A DNA stretch of 64,000 bases. Source: Roseivirga sp. GTDB taxonomy: Bacteria; Bacteroidota; Bacteroidia; Cytophagales; Cyclobacteriaceae. The stretch spans positions 1 to 64,000 of the forward strand of contig JAJCYM010000029.1 of NCBI GenBank assembly GCA_029262895.1. The letters run 5' to 3'. A program made the translations under genes and the position numbers. Positions 8,084 through 15,870 of the stretch are shown here, piece after piece. The stretch's first letter is position 1; every line of letters starts with the position of its first letter. The notes below the pieces were generated by a model. The model did no database searches. It saw only the letters and a program-made list of their open reading frames with translations, and was not told where the DNA came from.

Positions 8084-8123
8084 CCCTCCTTTAAGGAGGG
8101 TGTCCGAAAGGCGGGAGGTGTCC
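8084..8123. repeat. Repeat A, copy 1
   Basis: A CCTCCTTTAAGGAGG palindrome followed by GTGTCCGAAAGGCGGGAGG. Copies 2 and 3 lie near 8279 and 37944. The element looks like a small dispersed Bacteroidota intergenic repeat that folds into a hairpin. Confidence 0.7.
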
Positions 8124-8133
8124 TAAAATTCAG

Positions 8134-8157
8134 GGCCTTCTCGTTTCCGGGAAGGCC
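8134..8157 (+). terminator. Hairpin after the TraB/GumN gene
   Basis: GGCCTTC and GAAGGCC arms with a 10-nt loop, followed by TTCTTCGTTT. It is a possible weak terminator of the upstream gene. Confidence 0.4.
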
Positions 8158-8164
8158 TTCTTCG

Positions 8165-8240
8165 TTTAGTGTTATTGCGAAGAAGCTGGAGCATGGCGGA
8201 AGGTGATGTGGCAATCCGCCTGTTCTAGATTGCTACTGTC
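8165..8240. repeat. Degraded dispersed intergenic element
   Basis: Starts TTATTGCGAAGAAGC and contains GGCAATCCGCC and TTCTAGATTGCTAC. This resembles the TCATTGCGAGGAACGAAGCAATCT type of short repeat scattered in many Bacteroidota genomes. The match is from memory of that family and the copy is imperfect. Confidence 0.4.
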
Positions 8241-8275
8241 CTGAACAGGCAAACCTGTCCGTCAGGACTTTTTTT
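8238..8275 (+). terminator. Strong terminator upstream of the ilv leader
   Basis: Nested stem GTCCTGA-ACAGG / CCTGT-(CCG)-TCAGGAC with a CAAA loop and seven Ts. It should stop read-through from the TraB/GumN side, so the ilv transcript needs its own start after this point. Confidence 0.75.
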
Positions 8276-8278
8276 ATT

Positions 8279-8316
8279 CCCTCCTTGAGGAGGGTGTCCG
8301 AAGGACGGGAGGTGTA
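8279..8316. repeat. Repeat A, copy 2
   Basis: CCCTCCTTGAGGAGGG, then GTGTCCGAAGGACGGGAGG. It is nearly identical to copy 1 and ends about 24 bp before the leader peptide start, so the ilv promoter must overlap it or lie in the short gap after it. Confidence 0.7.
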
Positions 8317-8339
8317 ATGGCCTCACATAGAGTATTTAA

Positions 8340-8393
8340 ATGAAACAGTTAACAGTCATTATTAGCGTCATTATTATTTCTCCCTCTGGGTGA
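8340..8393 (+). CDS. Branched-chain amino acid leader peptide
   Basis: A 17-codon frame, MKQLTVIISVIIISPSG, ending in TGA. Five Ile codons (all ATT, as a pair and a triplet), two Val and one Leu make 8 of 17 codons for the end products of the downstream ilv and leu genes. It starts after an A/T-rich stretch (TATTTAA) with no Shine-Dalgarno site, as is usual in this phylum. Its stop codon lies inside the first arm of the attenuator. This is the expected form of a ribosome-stalling control peptide, like E. coli ilvL. It is too short for normal gene finding. Confidence 0.82.
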   Translation: MKQLTVIISVIIISPSG

Positions 8394-8433
8394 GAGAAGC
8401 GCTGATATGTATCAAAAAAAGCCTTTCTCACCC
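8388..8433 (+). promoter_or_regulatory. Antiterminator pairing of the ilv attenuator
   Basis: GGGTGAGAGAAG (8388-8399) can pair with CTTTCTCACCC (8423-8433): eight continuous pairs, a one-base bulge, then three more. This pairing uses the same bases as the 5' arm of the terminator, so only one structure can form. Arm 1 begins at the last sense codon of the leader peptide. A ribosome stalled on the ATT triplet (8370-8378) would leave most of it free; one at the stop codon would mask it. Confidence 0.75.
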
Positions 8434-8452
8434 TGTGAGGAAGGCTTTTTTT
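8414..8452 (+). terminator. ilv attenuator terminator
   Basis: An 18-bp stem with one G-U pair and a three-base loop; GCCTTTCTCAC pairs with GTGAGGAAGGC, and the base of the stem is seven A-U pairs whose 3' side is the U-tract. No gene ends just before it apart from the leader peptide. That position, 150 bp before ilvD and on the same strand, fits an attenuator rather than an ordinary gene-end terminator. Confidence 0.85.
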
Positions 8453-8602
8453 ATGTTCAAAACAGAGTATTGAACAATGTAATTCAACAAACTATAAAGT
8501 GTTGATAAACAAATGAGTAGGACAGTAAAAAGCCTTTTGAAAAACGTAGGAACTTGAAAAAAAGATTAAACAATACTCAATAGCTCAAATAGGTTTGCAT
8601 CG

Positions 8603-10291
8603 ATGGATTCTGAAAGAATGGAATTGAACAAGTATAGCAAACGACTAACTCAGGACGAGACCCAACCCGCTTCTCAAGCGATGCTTTATGGTATTGGGTT
8701 GACAGAGGAAGATATGCAAAAAGCTCAGGTGGGTATAGTCAGTACCGGCTATGAGGGTAATACTTGCAATATGCACCTCAACGGCCTTGCCGATCAGGTA
8801 AAGGCAGGCGTTTGGAAGGAAGGCTTGGTTGGGTTGATCTATCATACCATTGGAGTCAGCGATGGTATTTCAAATGGTACCTCAGGAATGCGGTATTCTC
8901 TTGTCTCCAGAGAAATTATTGCAGACTCCATCGAAGCTGTGGCAGGTGCTCATTACTATGATGGTTTGGTCGCTGTTGTTGGCTGCGATAAGAATATGCC
9001 GGGAGCATTGATGGCAATGGGAAGGTTGAACAGGCCCTCCTTGATGGTTTATGGAGGAACGATAGCTTCCGGTTGCTACAAAGACAAAAAACTCAACATA
9101 GTTTCCTCATTTGAGGCTTTAGGTGAAAAGTTTGCCGGAACCATTTCGGATGAGGACTACAAAGGTATTATCAAGAACTCATGTCCGGGAGCAGGAGCAT
9201 GTGGAGGCATGTATACGGCCAATACCATGTCATCAGCCATCGAGGCATTGGGCATGTCATTGCCCTATAGTTCTTCAAATCCAGCAGTGGGAAAAGACAA
9301 AACCACCGAATGTGAAGAAGTGGGCAAGGCGATCAAACGTCTCCTGGAGCTTGATCTAAAGCCCAGGGACATTCTGACCAAAAAGTCGTTTGAGAATGCC
9401 ATTCGATTGATCACCGTCCTTGGTGGTTCAACGAATGCGGTGATGCACTTGATTGCAATAGCTCATAGTGTGGATATCGAACTTACACTTCATGATTTTC
9501 AAAAAATCAGCGATGAAATACCATTTCTGGCCGATTTAAAACCAAGTGGGAAATACCTTATGGAAGACCTGCATGAGGCTGGTGGAGTACCTGCTGTAAT
9601 GAAATTCATGTTGGAAAAAGGCATGCTCCATGGAGGTTGTATGACGGTAACAGGTTACACCCTAGCTGAAAACCTAAAAAGTGTAGAGGGGCTTAGTTCA
9701 GACCAACAAATTATCAAAGATTTAGACAAGCCTGTAAAGGAGACAGGCCACCTGCAAATGCTCTTTGGTAACCTGGCCGAGGAGGGAGCAGTGGCCAAAA
9801 TTACAGGCAAGGAAGGTGAGCGGTTTGAAGGAAAGGCGATTGTTTTCGAAGATGAATTTTCGGCAATTGAAGGAATTGGTAATGGGTCAGTGAAGGCCGG
9901 TCATGTCATTGTGATTCGTTATGAAGGTCCGAAGGGAGCACCGGGAATGCCGGAAATGCTCAAACCTACTTCGGCTATCATGGGAGCGGGCCTTGGTAAG
10001 TCCGTGGCCATGATCACAGACGGTAGATTTTCTGGTGGAAGTCATGGCTTTGTGGTAGGACATGTCACGCCCGAAGCCCAGGCTGGAGGGACAATTGCCT
10101 TAGTTGAAAATGGTGATCCGATTACAATTGACGCAATCCAAAATACTATTACGCTGGACATTCCAAAAGAAGAAATCGAATCGCGGAGATCGAAATGGGA
10201 AGCCCCACAGCTAAAGGTATCCAGAGGAGCTCTTTATAAATATGCCAAAACCGTGGAATCAGCCTCTAAAGGCTGTGTAACTGACTTTTAG
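8603..10291 (+). CDS. ilvD: Dihydroxy-acid dehydratase
   Basis: 562 aa, the family's usual length. It dehydrates 2,3-dihydroxy-isovalerate and -methylvalerate to the keto acids for Val/Leu and Ile. Iron-sulfur ligand cysteines are in place: Cys55 (GNTCNMH), Cys128 ([10 protein letters not shown]) and Cys200 ([10 protein letters not shown]). Three ligands suggest a cluster with an open site for substrate. The C-terminal [21 protein letters not shown] motif is standard. An ATG five codons in (MELNKYS) is an equally likely start. It is the first gene of ilvD-ilvB-ilvN-ilvC, behind the attenuator. Confidence 0.97.
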   Translation: MDSERMELNKYSKRLTQDETQPASQAMLYGIGLTEEDMQKAQVGIVSTGYEGNTCNMHLNGLADQVKAGVWKEGLVGLIYHTIGVSDGISNGTSGMRYSLVSREIIADSIEAVAGAHYYDGLVAVVGCDKNMPGALMAMGRLNRPSLMVYGGTIASGCYKDKKLNIVSSFEALGEKFAGTISDEDYKGIIKNSCPGAGACGGMYTANTMSSAIEALGMSLPYSSSNPAVGKDKTTECEEVGKAIKRLLELDLKPRDILTKKSFENAIRLITVLGGSTNAVMHLIAIAHSVDIELTLHDFQKISDEIPFLADLKPSGKYLMEDLHEAGGVPAVMKFMLEKGMLHGGCMTVTGYTLAENLKSVEGLSSDQQIIKDLDKPVKETGHLQMLFGNLAEEGAVAKITGKEGERFEGKAIVFEDEFSAIEGIGNGSVKAGHVIVIRYEGPKGAPGMPEMLKPTSAIMGAGLGKSVAMITDGRFSGGSHGFVVGHVTPEAQAGGTIALVENGDPITIDAIQNTITLDIPKEEIESRRSKWEAPQLKVSRGALYKYAKTVESASKGCVTDF

Positions 10292-10301
10292 ATAGACTAA
10301 T

Positions 10302-12023
10302 ATGGAGGCACTACTAACACAACAAGTCGATCAAAATATTAAAACCACCGGAGCAGATGCCGTTTTGAGAGCATTGATTGCTGAAGAAACTTCTTTGATC
10401 TTCGGCTATCCGGGAGGTGCCATTATGCCTATTTACGATGCGCTTTATCATTATCAGGAAGAGGTGAGACATGTATTGACTCGCCATGAGCAGGGAGCAA
10501 TTCACGCTGCTCAGGGATACGCCCGTGCAACCGGTAAAGTTGGTGTGGTGATGGCGACTTCTGGGCCTGGTGCAACCAATCTCATTACTGGCATCGCAGA
10601 TGCCATGATCGATTCTACGCCCTTAGTTTGTATCACGGGTCAGGTAGGTTCAAACCTTTTAGGTTCGGATGCATTTCAGGAAACAGACATCATCAGTATT
10701 TCCATGCCTGTTACCAAATGGAACTATCAGGTAACAAAGGCCGAAGAATTACCTGAGGCATTGGCCAAGGCTTTCTATATCGCAAAGTCAGGACGACCGG
10801 GACCGGTATTGATAGATATTACCAAAGATGCTCAGTTTGGCAGCCTTGAATTTATCTATGAAAAATGTGAGGTCATACGGAGCTACAGACCAGTTCCTAA
10901 GTTGGAATTGGACCAACTATCAAAAGCAGCCGAGCTTATCAATGGTGCTCAAAGGCCATTCGTGCTATTTGGGCAGGGCGTAATTCTGGGCAATGCAGAG
11001 AAGGAATTCAAAATCTTTATAGAAAAAACCGGTATTCCGTCCGCATGGACGCTCTTGGGGCTTTCCGCCCTGCCAACAGATCATCCGCTTAATGTTGGAA
11101 TGTTGGGTATGCATGGAAACTACGGACCCAATAAACTTACCAATGAATGTGATGTTCTAATTGCCATCGGTATGCGATTCGATGACCGGGTGACCGGCAA
11201 TCTGGAAACCTATGCGAAACAAGCCAAAGTCATTCACTTCGACATCGATCCTGCCGAAATCAATAAGAATGTCAAAGCCGACATTGCGGTTTTGGGTGAC
11301 TGTAAGGAAGTTTTGGTCGAACTTACCCGATTGGCGAGGATGAACAGTCACCCGGTTTGGCGCGAACAATTCAGAGAGTTTACCAGAATTGAAGAAGAGC
11401 AAGTTGTAAAGAAAGAACTCCAGCCTTCCCAGGGCCAAATAACAATGGGAGAGGTGGTTAATGGAATTAATGATGAAACCAAAGGAGAAGCACTTTTGGT
11501 AACCGATGTTGGCCAGCACCAAATGGTGGCCTGCCGATATACAAAGTTCAATCAAAGCAAAAGCAGTATAACCTCAGGCGGCTTGGGAACAATGGGTTTC
11601 TGCCTGCCAGCTGCCCTGGGTGCAAAACTGGGAAATCCTGAAAGAGAGGTGATAGCAGTCATTGGAGATGGAGGCTTTCAAATGACTATACAGGAATTAG
11701 GAACCATATTTCAAACTCAGACCGCTGTGAAAATAGTCATCCTCAACAATTCCTTTTTGGGCATGGTGCGCCAATGGCAGCAGCTATTCTTTGATAAGAG
11801 ATACTCGAGCACAGAAATGGAAAACCCGGATTTTGTGACCATAGCCAAGGGGTATGGCATTGAAGGCAAATCTATTGATGATCGAACCGACCTTCAAAAT
11901 GCTATTCAAGAGATGCTTTCTCATGATGGAAGCTATTTGCTCGAAGTGCATGTAGGCAAGGAAGACAACGTTTTTCCAATGGTTCCAAGCGGAGCCTCAG
12001 TTTCAGAAGTGAGATTGTCTTAA
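10302..12023 (+). CDS. ilvB: Acetolactate synthase, large subunit
   Basis: 573 aa. ThDP- and FAD-dependent enzyme that condenses pyruvate with pyruvate or 2-ketobutyrate, the committed step to Val/Leu and Ile. The catalytic Glu63 is in RHEQGAIHAAQGYAR, and the ThDP motif begins GDGGFQMTIQELGT and ends with NN. The N-terminal region (GADAVLRALIAEE, FGYPGGAIMPIYDAL) and the MVRQWQQLFF segment are typical of acetohydroxyacid synthases rather than other ThDP enzymes. It starts 10 bp after ilvD and its stop directly abuts the ilvN start. Confidence 0.97.
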   Translation: MEALLTQQVDQNIKTTGADAVLRALIAEETSLIFGYPGGAIMPIYDALYHYQEEVRHVLTRHEQGAIHAAQGYARATGKVGVVMATSGPGATNLITGIADAMIDSTPLVCITGQVGSNLLGSDAFQETDIISISMPVTKWNYQVTKAEELPEALAKAFYIAKSGRPGPVLIDITKDAQFGSLEFIYEKCEVIRSYRPVPKLELDQLSKAAELINGAQRPFVLFGQGVILGNAEKEFKIFIEKTGIPSAWTLLGLSALPTDHPLNVGMLGMHGNYGPNKLTNECDVLIAIGMRFDDRVTGNLETYAKQAKVIHFDIDPAEINKNVKADIAVLGDCKEVLVELTRLARMNSHPVWREQFREFTRIEEEQVVKKELQPSQGQITMGEVVNGINDETKGEALLVTDVGQHQMVACRYTKFNQSKSSITSGGLGTMGFCLPAALGAKLGNPEREVIAVIGDGGFQMTIQELGTIFQTQTAVKIVILNNSFLGMVRQWQQLFFDKRYSSTEMENPDFVTIAKGYGIEGKSIDDRTDLQNAIQEMLSHDGSYLLEVHVGKEDNVFPMVPSGASVSEVRLS

Positions 12024-12548
12024 ATGGAAAAGTCATTTACCATATCGATTTTCACGGAAAATAGCATCGGTTTGCTCAACCGTATTACCTCCATGTTCAC
12101 CAGGCGGCATTTGAACATTGATAGCTTGAACACTTCGGAATCAGAGCTTGCTGGGGTTCATAGGTTTACCATAGTTGTCAAAACCACTGCCGAACAAGTC
12201 AAAAAACTTGTGCTGCAAATTGAGAAACAAGTGGAAGTTTTAAGAGCCGTCTACCATCAGGACGATGAAACGGTTTTCCAGGAAATAGCACTGTATAAGG
12301 TCTCCACCAAATCAGTTGCTGACGGGAACCTGGTGGAAAAGCTCATTCGGGATAATCACGCCAGAATATTATCAATGGAACAAGATTTCATGATCATTGA
12401 GAAGACCGGTCATAAAGAGGAAACACAAGAACTACTCGAATTTTTAAAGCCCTATGGGCTGATCGAGTTTGTCCGATCAGGACGCGTATCGGTAATGAAG
12501 CCGATGGAAGAATCAAATGAATTAAGAAAACGAATATCAAACTTTTAA
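12024..12548 (+). CDS. ilvN: Acetolactate synthase, regulatory small subunit
   Basis: 174 aa. An N-terminal ACT domain (ISIFTENSIGLLNRITSMFTRRHLNIDSL) is followed by the C-terminal small-subunit domain. It binds valine and sets feedback inhibition of the large subunit (family knowledge). The ATG follows the ilvB TAA with no gap, so translation is probably coupled and gives matched subunit amounts. Named ilvN for its place beside ilvB; ilvH would be equally valid. Confidence 0.95.
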   Translation: MEKSFTISIFTENSIGLLNRITSMFTRRHLNIDSLNTSESELAGVHRFTIVVKTTAEQVKKLVLQIEKQVEVLRAVYHQDDETVFQEIALYKVSTKSVADGNLVEKLIRDNHARILSMEQDFMIIEKTGHKEETQELLEFLKPYGLIEFVRSGRVSVMKPMEESNELRKRISNF

Positions 12549-12558
12549 AATCAGAAAA

Positions 12559-13638
12559 ATGGCAAAAATTAATTTCGGAGGGGTAGAAGAAAACGTAGTT
12601 ACCCGGGATGAATTTCCATTATCAAAAGCACAAGAAGTGCTTCAAAACGAGACAGTTGCAGTGATTGGTTATGGCGTACAAGGCCCAGGACAATCACTTA
12701 ATTTGAAAGATAACGGCATTAATGTGATTGTTGGCCAGCGTCAGGAATCAAAAACCTGGGATAAGGCTATTGCCGATGGTTGGGAGCCTGGGGTCACTTT
12801 ATTCCCGATTGAACAAGCTTTGGAAAGGGCCTCCATCATTTGTTATCTCTTGTCAGATGCAGCCCAAATTCAACTATGGCCAACGGTCGAAAAACACCTG
12901 ACTCCTGGTAAAATGCTTTATTTCTCCCATGGATTTGGTGTAGCCTATTCTGAGAAAACGGGAATTGTTCCTCCATCGGATGTTGACGTTGCCTTAGTAG
13001 CTCCAAAGGGATCAGGCACCTCACTTCGAAGCCTATTTGTGGAAGGTAAAGGATTGAACTCCTCCTTCGCAATTCATCAGGATGCTACCGGATCAGCAAG
13101 AGATCGAGTAGTGGCGTTGGGAATAGCAGTAGGGTCAGGATATCTATTTGAGACTGATTTTTATAAGGAAGTAACCTCAGATCTTACAGGAGAAAGAGGA
13201 ACATTGATGGGTGCTATTCAAGGCCTGTTTCAAGCGCAATATGAAGTGTTGAGAGCTAACGGACATTCACCATCTGAAGCTTTTAACGAAACTGTGGAGG
13301 AGGCTACCCAATCGCTTTACCCGCTTATCGCAGATAATGGAATGGATTGGATGTATGCCAATTGCTCTACCACTGCGCAACGAGGTGCTCTGGATTGGAA
13401 AGACAAGTTCTATGAAGCCACAAAGCCTGTCTTCGAGCAATTATACCAATCCGTAACGGATGGAATTGAGGCGCAGAATTCAATCAATTCGAATTCACAA
13501 GCTGACTATCGGGAAAAACTCCAGGTAGAATTGGATGCACTTCATAATTCAGAAATGTGGAGAGCGGGAAAGGCAGTAAGGGCATTAAGACCTGAAAATG
13601 CACCAACAGTGGAGAAAGAAGAACCAATATTGGTCTAG
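12559..13638 (+). CDS. ilvC: Ketol-acid reductoisomerase
   Basis: 359 aa. It isomerises and reduces acetolactate or acetohydroxybutyrate with NADPH and Mg2+. The Rossmann motif is GYGVQGPGQSLNLKDNG rather than the common GYGSQGHA; the SQGH-to-VQGP variant is usual in Bacteroidota. VALVAPKGSGTSLR and the helical C-terminal domain (ETVEEATQSLYPLIADNGMDWMYANCSTTAQRGA) are recognisable. The length lies between the common class I (about 330) and class II (about 490) forms. It starts 10 bp after ilvN and ends the first ilv block. Confidence 0.95.
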   Translation: MAKINFGGVEENVVTRDEFPLSKAQEVLQNETVAVIGYGVQGPGQSLNLKDNGINVIVGQRQESKTWDKAIADGWEPGVTLFPIEQALERASIICYLLSDAAQIQLWPTVEKHLTPGKMLYFSHGFGVAYSEKTGIVPPSDVDVALVAPKGSGTSLRSLFVEGKGLNSSFAIHQDATGSARDRVVALGIAVGSGYLFETDFYKEVTSDLTGERGTLMGAIQGLFQAQYEVLRANGHSPSEAFNETVEEATQSLYPLIADNGMDWMYANCSTTAQRGALDWKDKFYEATKPVFEQLYQSVTDGIEAQNSINSNSQADYREKLQVELDALHNSEMWRAGKAVRALRPENAPTVEKEEPILV

Positions 13639-13646
13639 TTGCCATT

Positions 13647-13675
13647 ACTCTCGCGGGTTCTCTGAACCCGTGAGT
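13647..13675 (+). terminator. Hairpin after ilvC
   Basis: Arms ACTC and CGGGTTC pair with GAACCCG and GAGT around a TCT loop, 8 bp after the ilvC stop. No T-run follows, so it may be an RNA end-stabilising or processing hairpin more than a terminator. A second small palindrome (AGGTTCGGAGAACCT, about 13840-13854) lies before ilvA. Confidence 0.4.
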
Positions 13676-13718
13676 GCTATGGAGGTTAGAACTCTGTTCA
13701 TTCTCCCAGCTAGAACCC

Positions 13719-13746
13719 CTCAGAGTTATCCTCTGGAAACTCTGAG
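13719..13746. repeat. Repeat B, copy 1 (28-bp palindromic repeat)
   Basis: CTCAGAGTT-ATCCTCTGGA-AACTCTGAG: 9-bp inverted arms around a 10-bp centre of the form ATCCnnnGGA. Four clear relatives and one diverged copy lie around the amidohydrolase gene at 35.5-37.4 kb. Confidence 0.75.
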
Positions 13747-13875
13747 TTTTCGAAACTGAATCAAGATGAAGGCTCTCTTTACATGACTTTAAGGGTAGCG
13801 TCTACTCTTGGATAGAGTCCAATTCTTCATAAAAATAACAGGTTCGGAGAACCTGCGACAGATTAGTAATAAATA

Positions 13876-15135
13876 ATGCAAACAACGACCTATATACCGG
13901 ACTTAAAGGATATTGAGACTGCTGCGGAGTGTCTCGAAGGCGTGGCGGTGCACACCCCCTTAACGCCCAACCTGACCTTTTCAGAGAAGTATAAGGCAAA
14001 TGTACTTTTCAAAAGAGAGGATCTTCAGGTCGTTCGATCTTATAAAATCCGAGGAGCTTATAATAAGATTAGCCACCTTTCTGAGGACGAAATGCAGAAA
14101 GGTGTGATCTGTGCAAGTGCGGGGAATCATGCACAGGGAGTTGCCTATTCCTGTCAATTACTGGGTGTGAAGGCCACCATTTTTATGCCTGCACCTACAC
14201 CCAAACAAAAAGTGGAACAGGTTCGATTTTTCGGGAAGGAATTCGTTGAAATCGTATTGATCGGAGACACCTTTGATGATGCCTATGAATTGGCAAAAGA
14301 ATTTTCAATTAAAACAGGAAGTGAATTTATACATCCTTTTGATAATGAGAAAATTATAGAAGGACAAGGCACAGTAGGGTTAGAGCTTCTAAAGGACTCA
14401 AATAGCCAGATTGATTTCCTGATTCTTCCCATTGGAGGTGGCGGACTGGCCGCAGGAGTATCCAGTGTTATTAAGCAACTGAGTCCTGAGACAAGGATAA
14501 TTGGAGTTGAGCCTGAAGGTGCTCCTTCCATGAAAGATTCTCTTGAGGCAGGGCATAGAATTACCCTAGATACCATTGACAAGTTTGTTGATGGTGCAGC
14601 TGTCAAATCAGTAGGAGATAAGACCTTTGACATTGTTAGGGAGAATCTAGAGAAGGTGATTACCGTTCCTGAGGGCCTTGTATGCTCCACCATGCTGGAA
14701 CTCTACGAGAGGGATGCGATCGTGCTTGAACCTGCCGGAACTTTGAGTATAGCGGCTTTAGAGCAACTCAAAGAAGAGATCACAGGAAAAACCGTGGTTT
14801 GCCTGCTTTCAGGTAATAATAATGACATCTCCAGAACAGAGGAGATCAGGGAGCGTGCGCTGTTATATCAAGGGCTCAAACATTACTTCCTGGTTCAATT
14901 TCCTCAACGTGCCGGGGCTTTGAAAGAATTTTTGGTTGAAGTATTAGGTCCAGACGATGATATCGTACTCTTTGAGTACACTAAAAAAACAGCCAAAGAG
15001 AAGGGGCCCGCATTGATTGGTATTGAATTAAAATCCAAAGCAGATTTTAGGCCTCTAGTGGCGAGAATGGAAGTCCTGAAAATTCAGATAGAGTATTTGA
15101 ATCAAAAACCAGAAATACTTCAGTATTACATCTGA
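13876..15135 (+). CDS. ilvA: Threonine ammonia-lyase (threonine dehydratase)
   Basis: 419 aa. PLP enzyme making 2-ketobutyrate for isoleucine. Lys57 in RSYKIRGAYNK is the Schiff-base lysine, and GGGGLAAGVSS binds the PLP phosphate. FMPAPTPKQKVEQVRFFG is characteristic of the short biosynthetic form. The C-terminal ACT-like region (about 335-419, HYFLVQFPQRAGALKEFL) is single, unlike the double one in E. coli IlvA. It is 237 bp after ilvC, with repeats between them, so it may be on a separate transcript. Confidence 0.95.
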   Translation: MQTTTYIPDLKDIETAAECLEGVAVHTPLTPNLTFSEKYKANVLFKREDLQVVRSYKIRGAYNKISHLSEDEMQKGVICASAGNHAQGVAYSCQLLGVKATIFMPAPTPKQKVEQVRFFGKEFVEIVLIGDTFDDAYELAKEFSIKTGSEFIHPFDNEKIIEGQGTVGLELLKDSNSQIDFLILPIGGGGLAAGVSSVIKQLSPETRIIGVEPEGAPSMKDSLEAGHRITLDTIDKFVDGAAVKSVGDKTFDIVRENLEKVITVPEGLVCSTMLELYERDAIVLEPAGTLSIAALEQLKEEITGKTVVCLLSGNNNDISRTEEIRERALLYQGLKHYFLVQFPQRAGALKEFLVEVLGPDDDIVLFEYTKKTAKEKGPALIGIELKSKADFRPLVARMEVLKIQIEYLNQKPEILQYYI

Positions 15136-15172
15136 TTAATCTTTAATTTGACCTTACATTTTTTAATCGGTC

Positions 15173-15865
15173 ATGGAGTTAAACCTTATTGAAGAATTTT
15201 TACTTATCGCCTTGGATGACGATAAGGGTCAATTTGTGACCGATTCTACCCATTTGTACTATGGTTTTGCAGGTGCGGTACTGCTCGAGCTTGCTGTTCG
15301 CGAAAAAATCAGAATTTTTAATGACAAGGTGGAGTTGACTAATGACGCCTATGAAAAGGAGATTGTGATCAACAAAACCATTGATATGCTCAAGGAGTCT
15401 GATAAATATCGAAAGATTGACTACTGGGTAAATAAACTGGCGGATAATGCAAAACAGCTTAAGGAGGACACCTTGAAGGGACTAATGCACAAGGGCATAT
15501 TGAATAGGGAAGACAGTAAAATACTTTGGATTATTCCTAACACTAAGTACCCAACTCAAAACCTAACACCTGAAAATAAAATCAGGCAACGTCTGCATGA
15601 TGTAATGCTGGAAGGTGCGAAATCCAACCCAAGGGACATTATGCTCTTAAGCCTGATTGACGTTAGTGAATTGACCAGAGAAGCCTTTAGGGATAAGGAG
15701 GAGTACAAGATTGTTAAGAAAAAGATCAAAGAAGTCACGCAGGACATCAAAATTAGCAACGTGATCAATCGGACGATTCGTGAGATTCAGGCCACCGTGA
15801 TGATTGCAGTTACCGCAGCGGTCATTGTTACCACTACAACAGCTGCAACCTCTGGGAGCAATTAG
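15173..15865 (+). CDS. GOLPH3/VPS74 (GPP34) family protein
   Basis: 230 aa. The sequence follows the GPP34 pattern from the start: LNLIEEFLLIALDDDKGQF, then YYGFAGAVLLELAVREKI, a KLADNAKQLKEDTLKGLMHKGIL helix-loop, and RQRLHDVMLEG...PRDIMLLSLIDVSEL. In eukaryotes GOLPH3 binds PI4P and Golgi enzymes; the bacterial role is unknown. Unlike the eukaryotic protein, it ends in a hydrophobic segment (about 205-225, Ala/Val/Thr rich) that may insert in the membrane. It follows ilvA by 37 bp on the same strand. Confidence 0.85.
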   Translation: MELNLIEEFLLIALDDDKGQFVTDSTHLYYGFAGAVLLELAVREKIRIFNDKVELTNDAYEKEIVINKTIDMLKESDKYRKIDYWVNKLADNAKQLKEDTLKGLMHKGILNREDSKILWIIPNTKYPTQNLTPENKIRQRLHDVMLEGAKSNPRDIMLLSLIDVSELTREAFRDKEEYKIVKKKIKEVTQDIKISNVINRTIREIQATVMIAVTAAVIVTTTTAATSGSN

Positions 15866-15870
15866 AAAAA

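Larger units (their letters stand above)
8053..8602. other. Long intergenic region before ilvD: repeats, terminators, attenuator
   Basis: In order it holds: repeat A copy 1, a GC-rich hairpin around 8134-8157, a degraded dispersed element, a strong terminator (8238-8275), repeat A copy 2, the leader peptide frame and attenuator, and about 150 bp of A-rich sequence up to ilvD in which I see no further structure. No convincing TAnnTTTG promoter is visible between the terminator and the leader peptide. Confidence 0.7.

Noticed and set aside
13840-13854. AGGTTCGGAGAACCT as an operator of ilvA
   Set aside because: A small palindrome resembling the hairpin after ilvC; no promoter is visible beside it.
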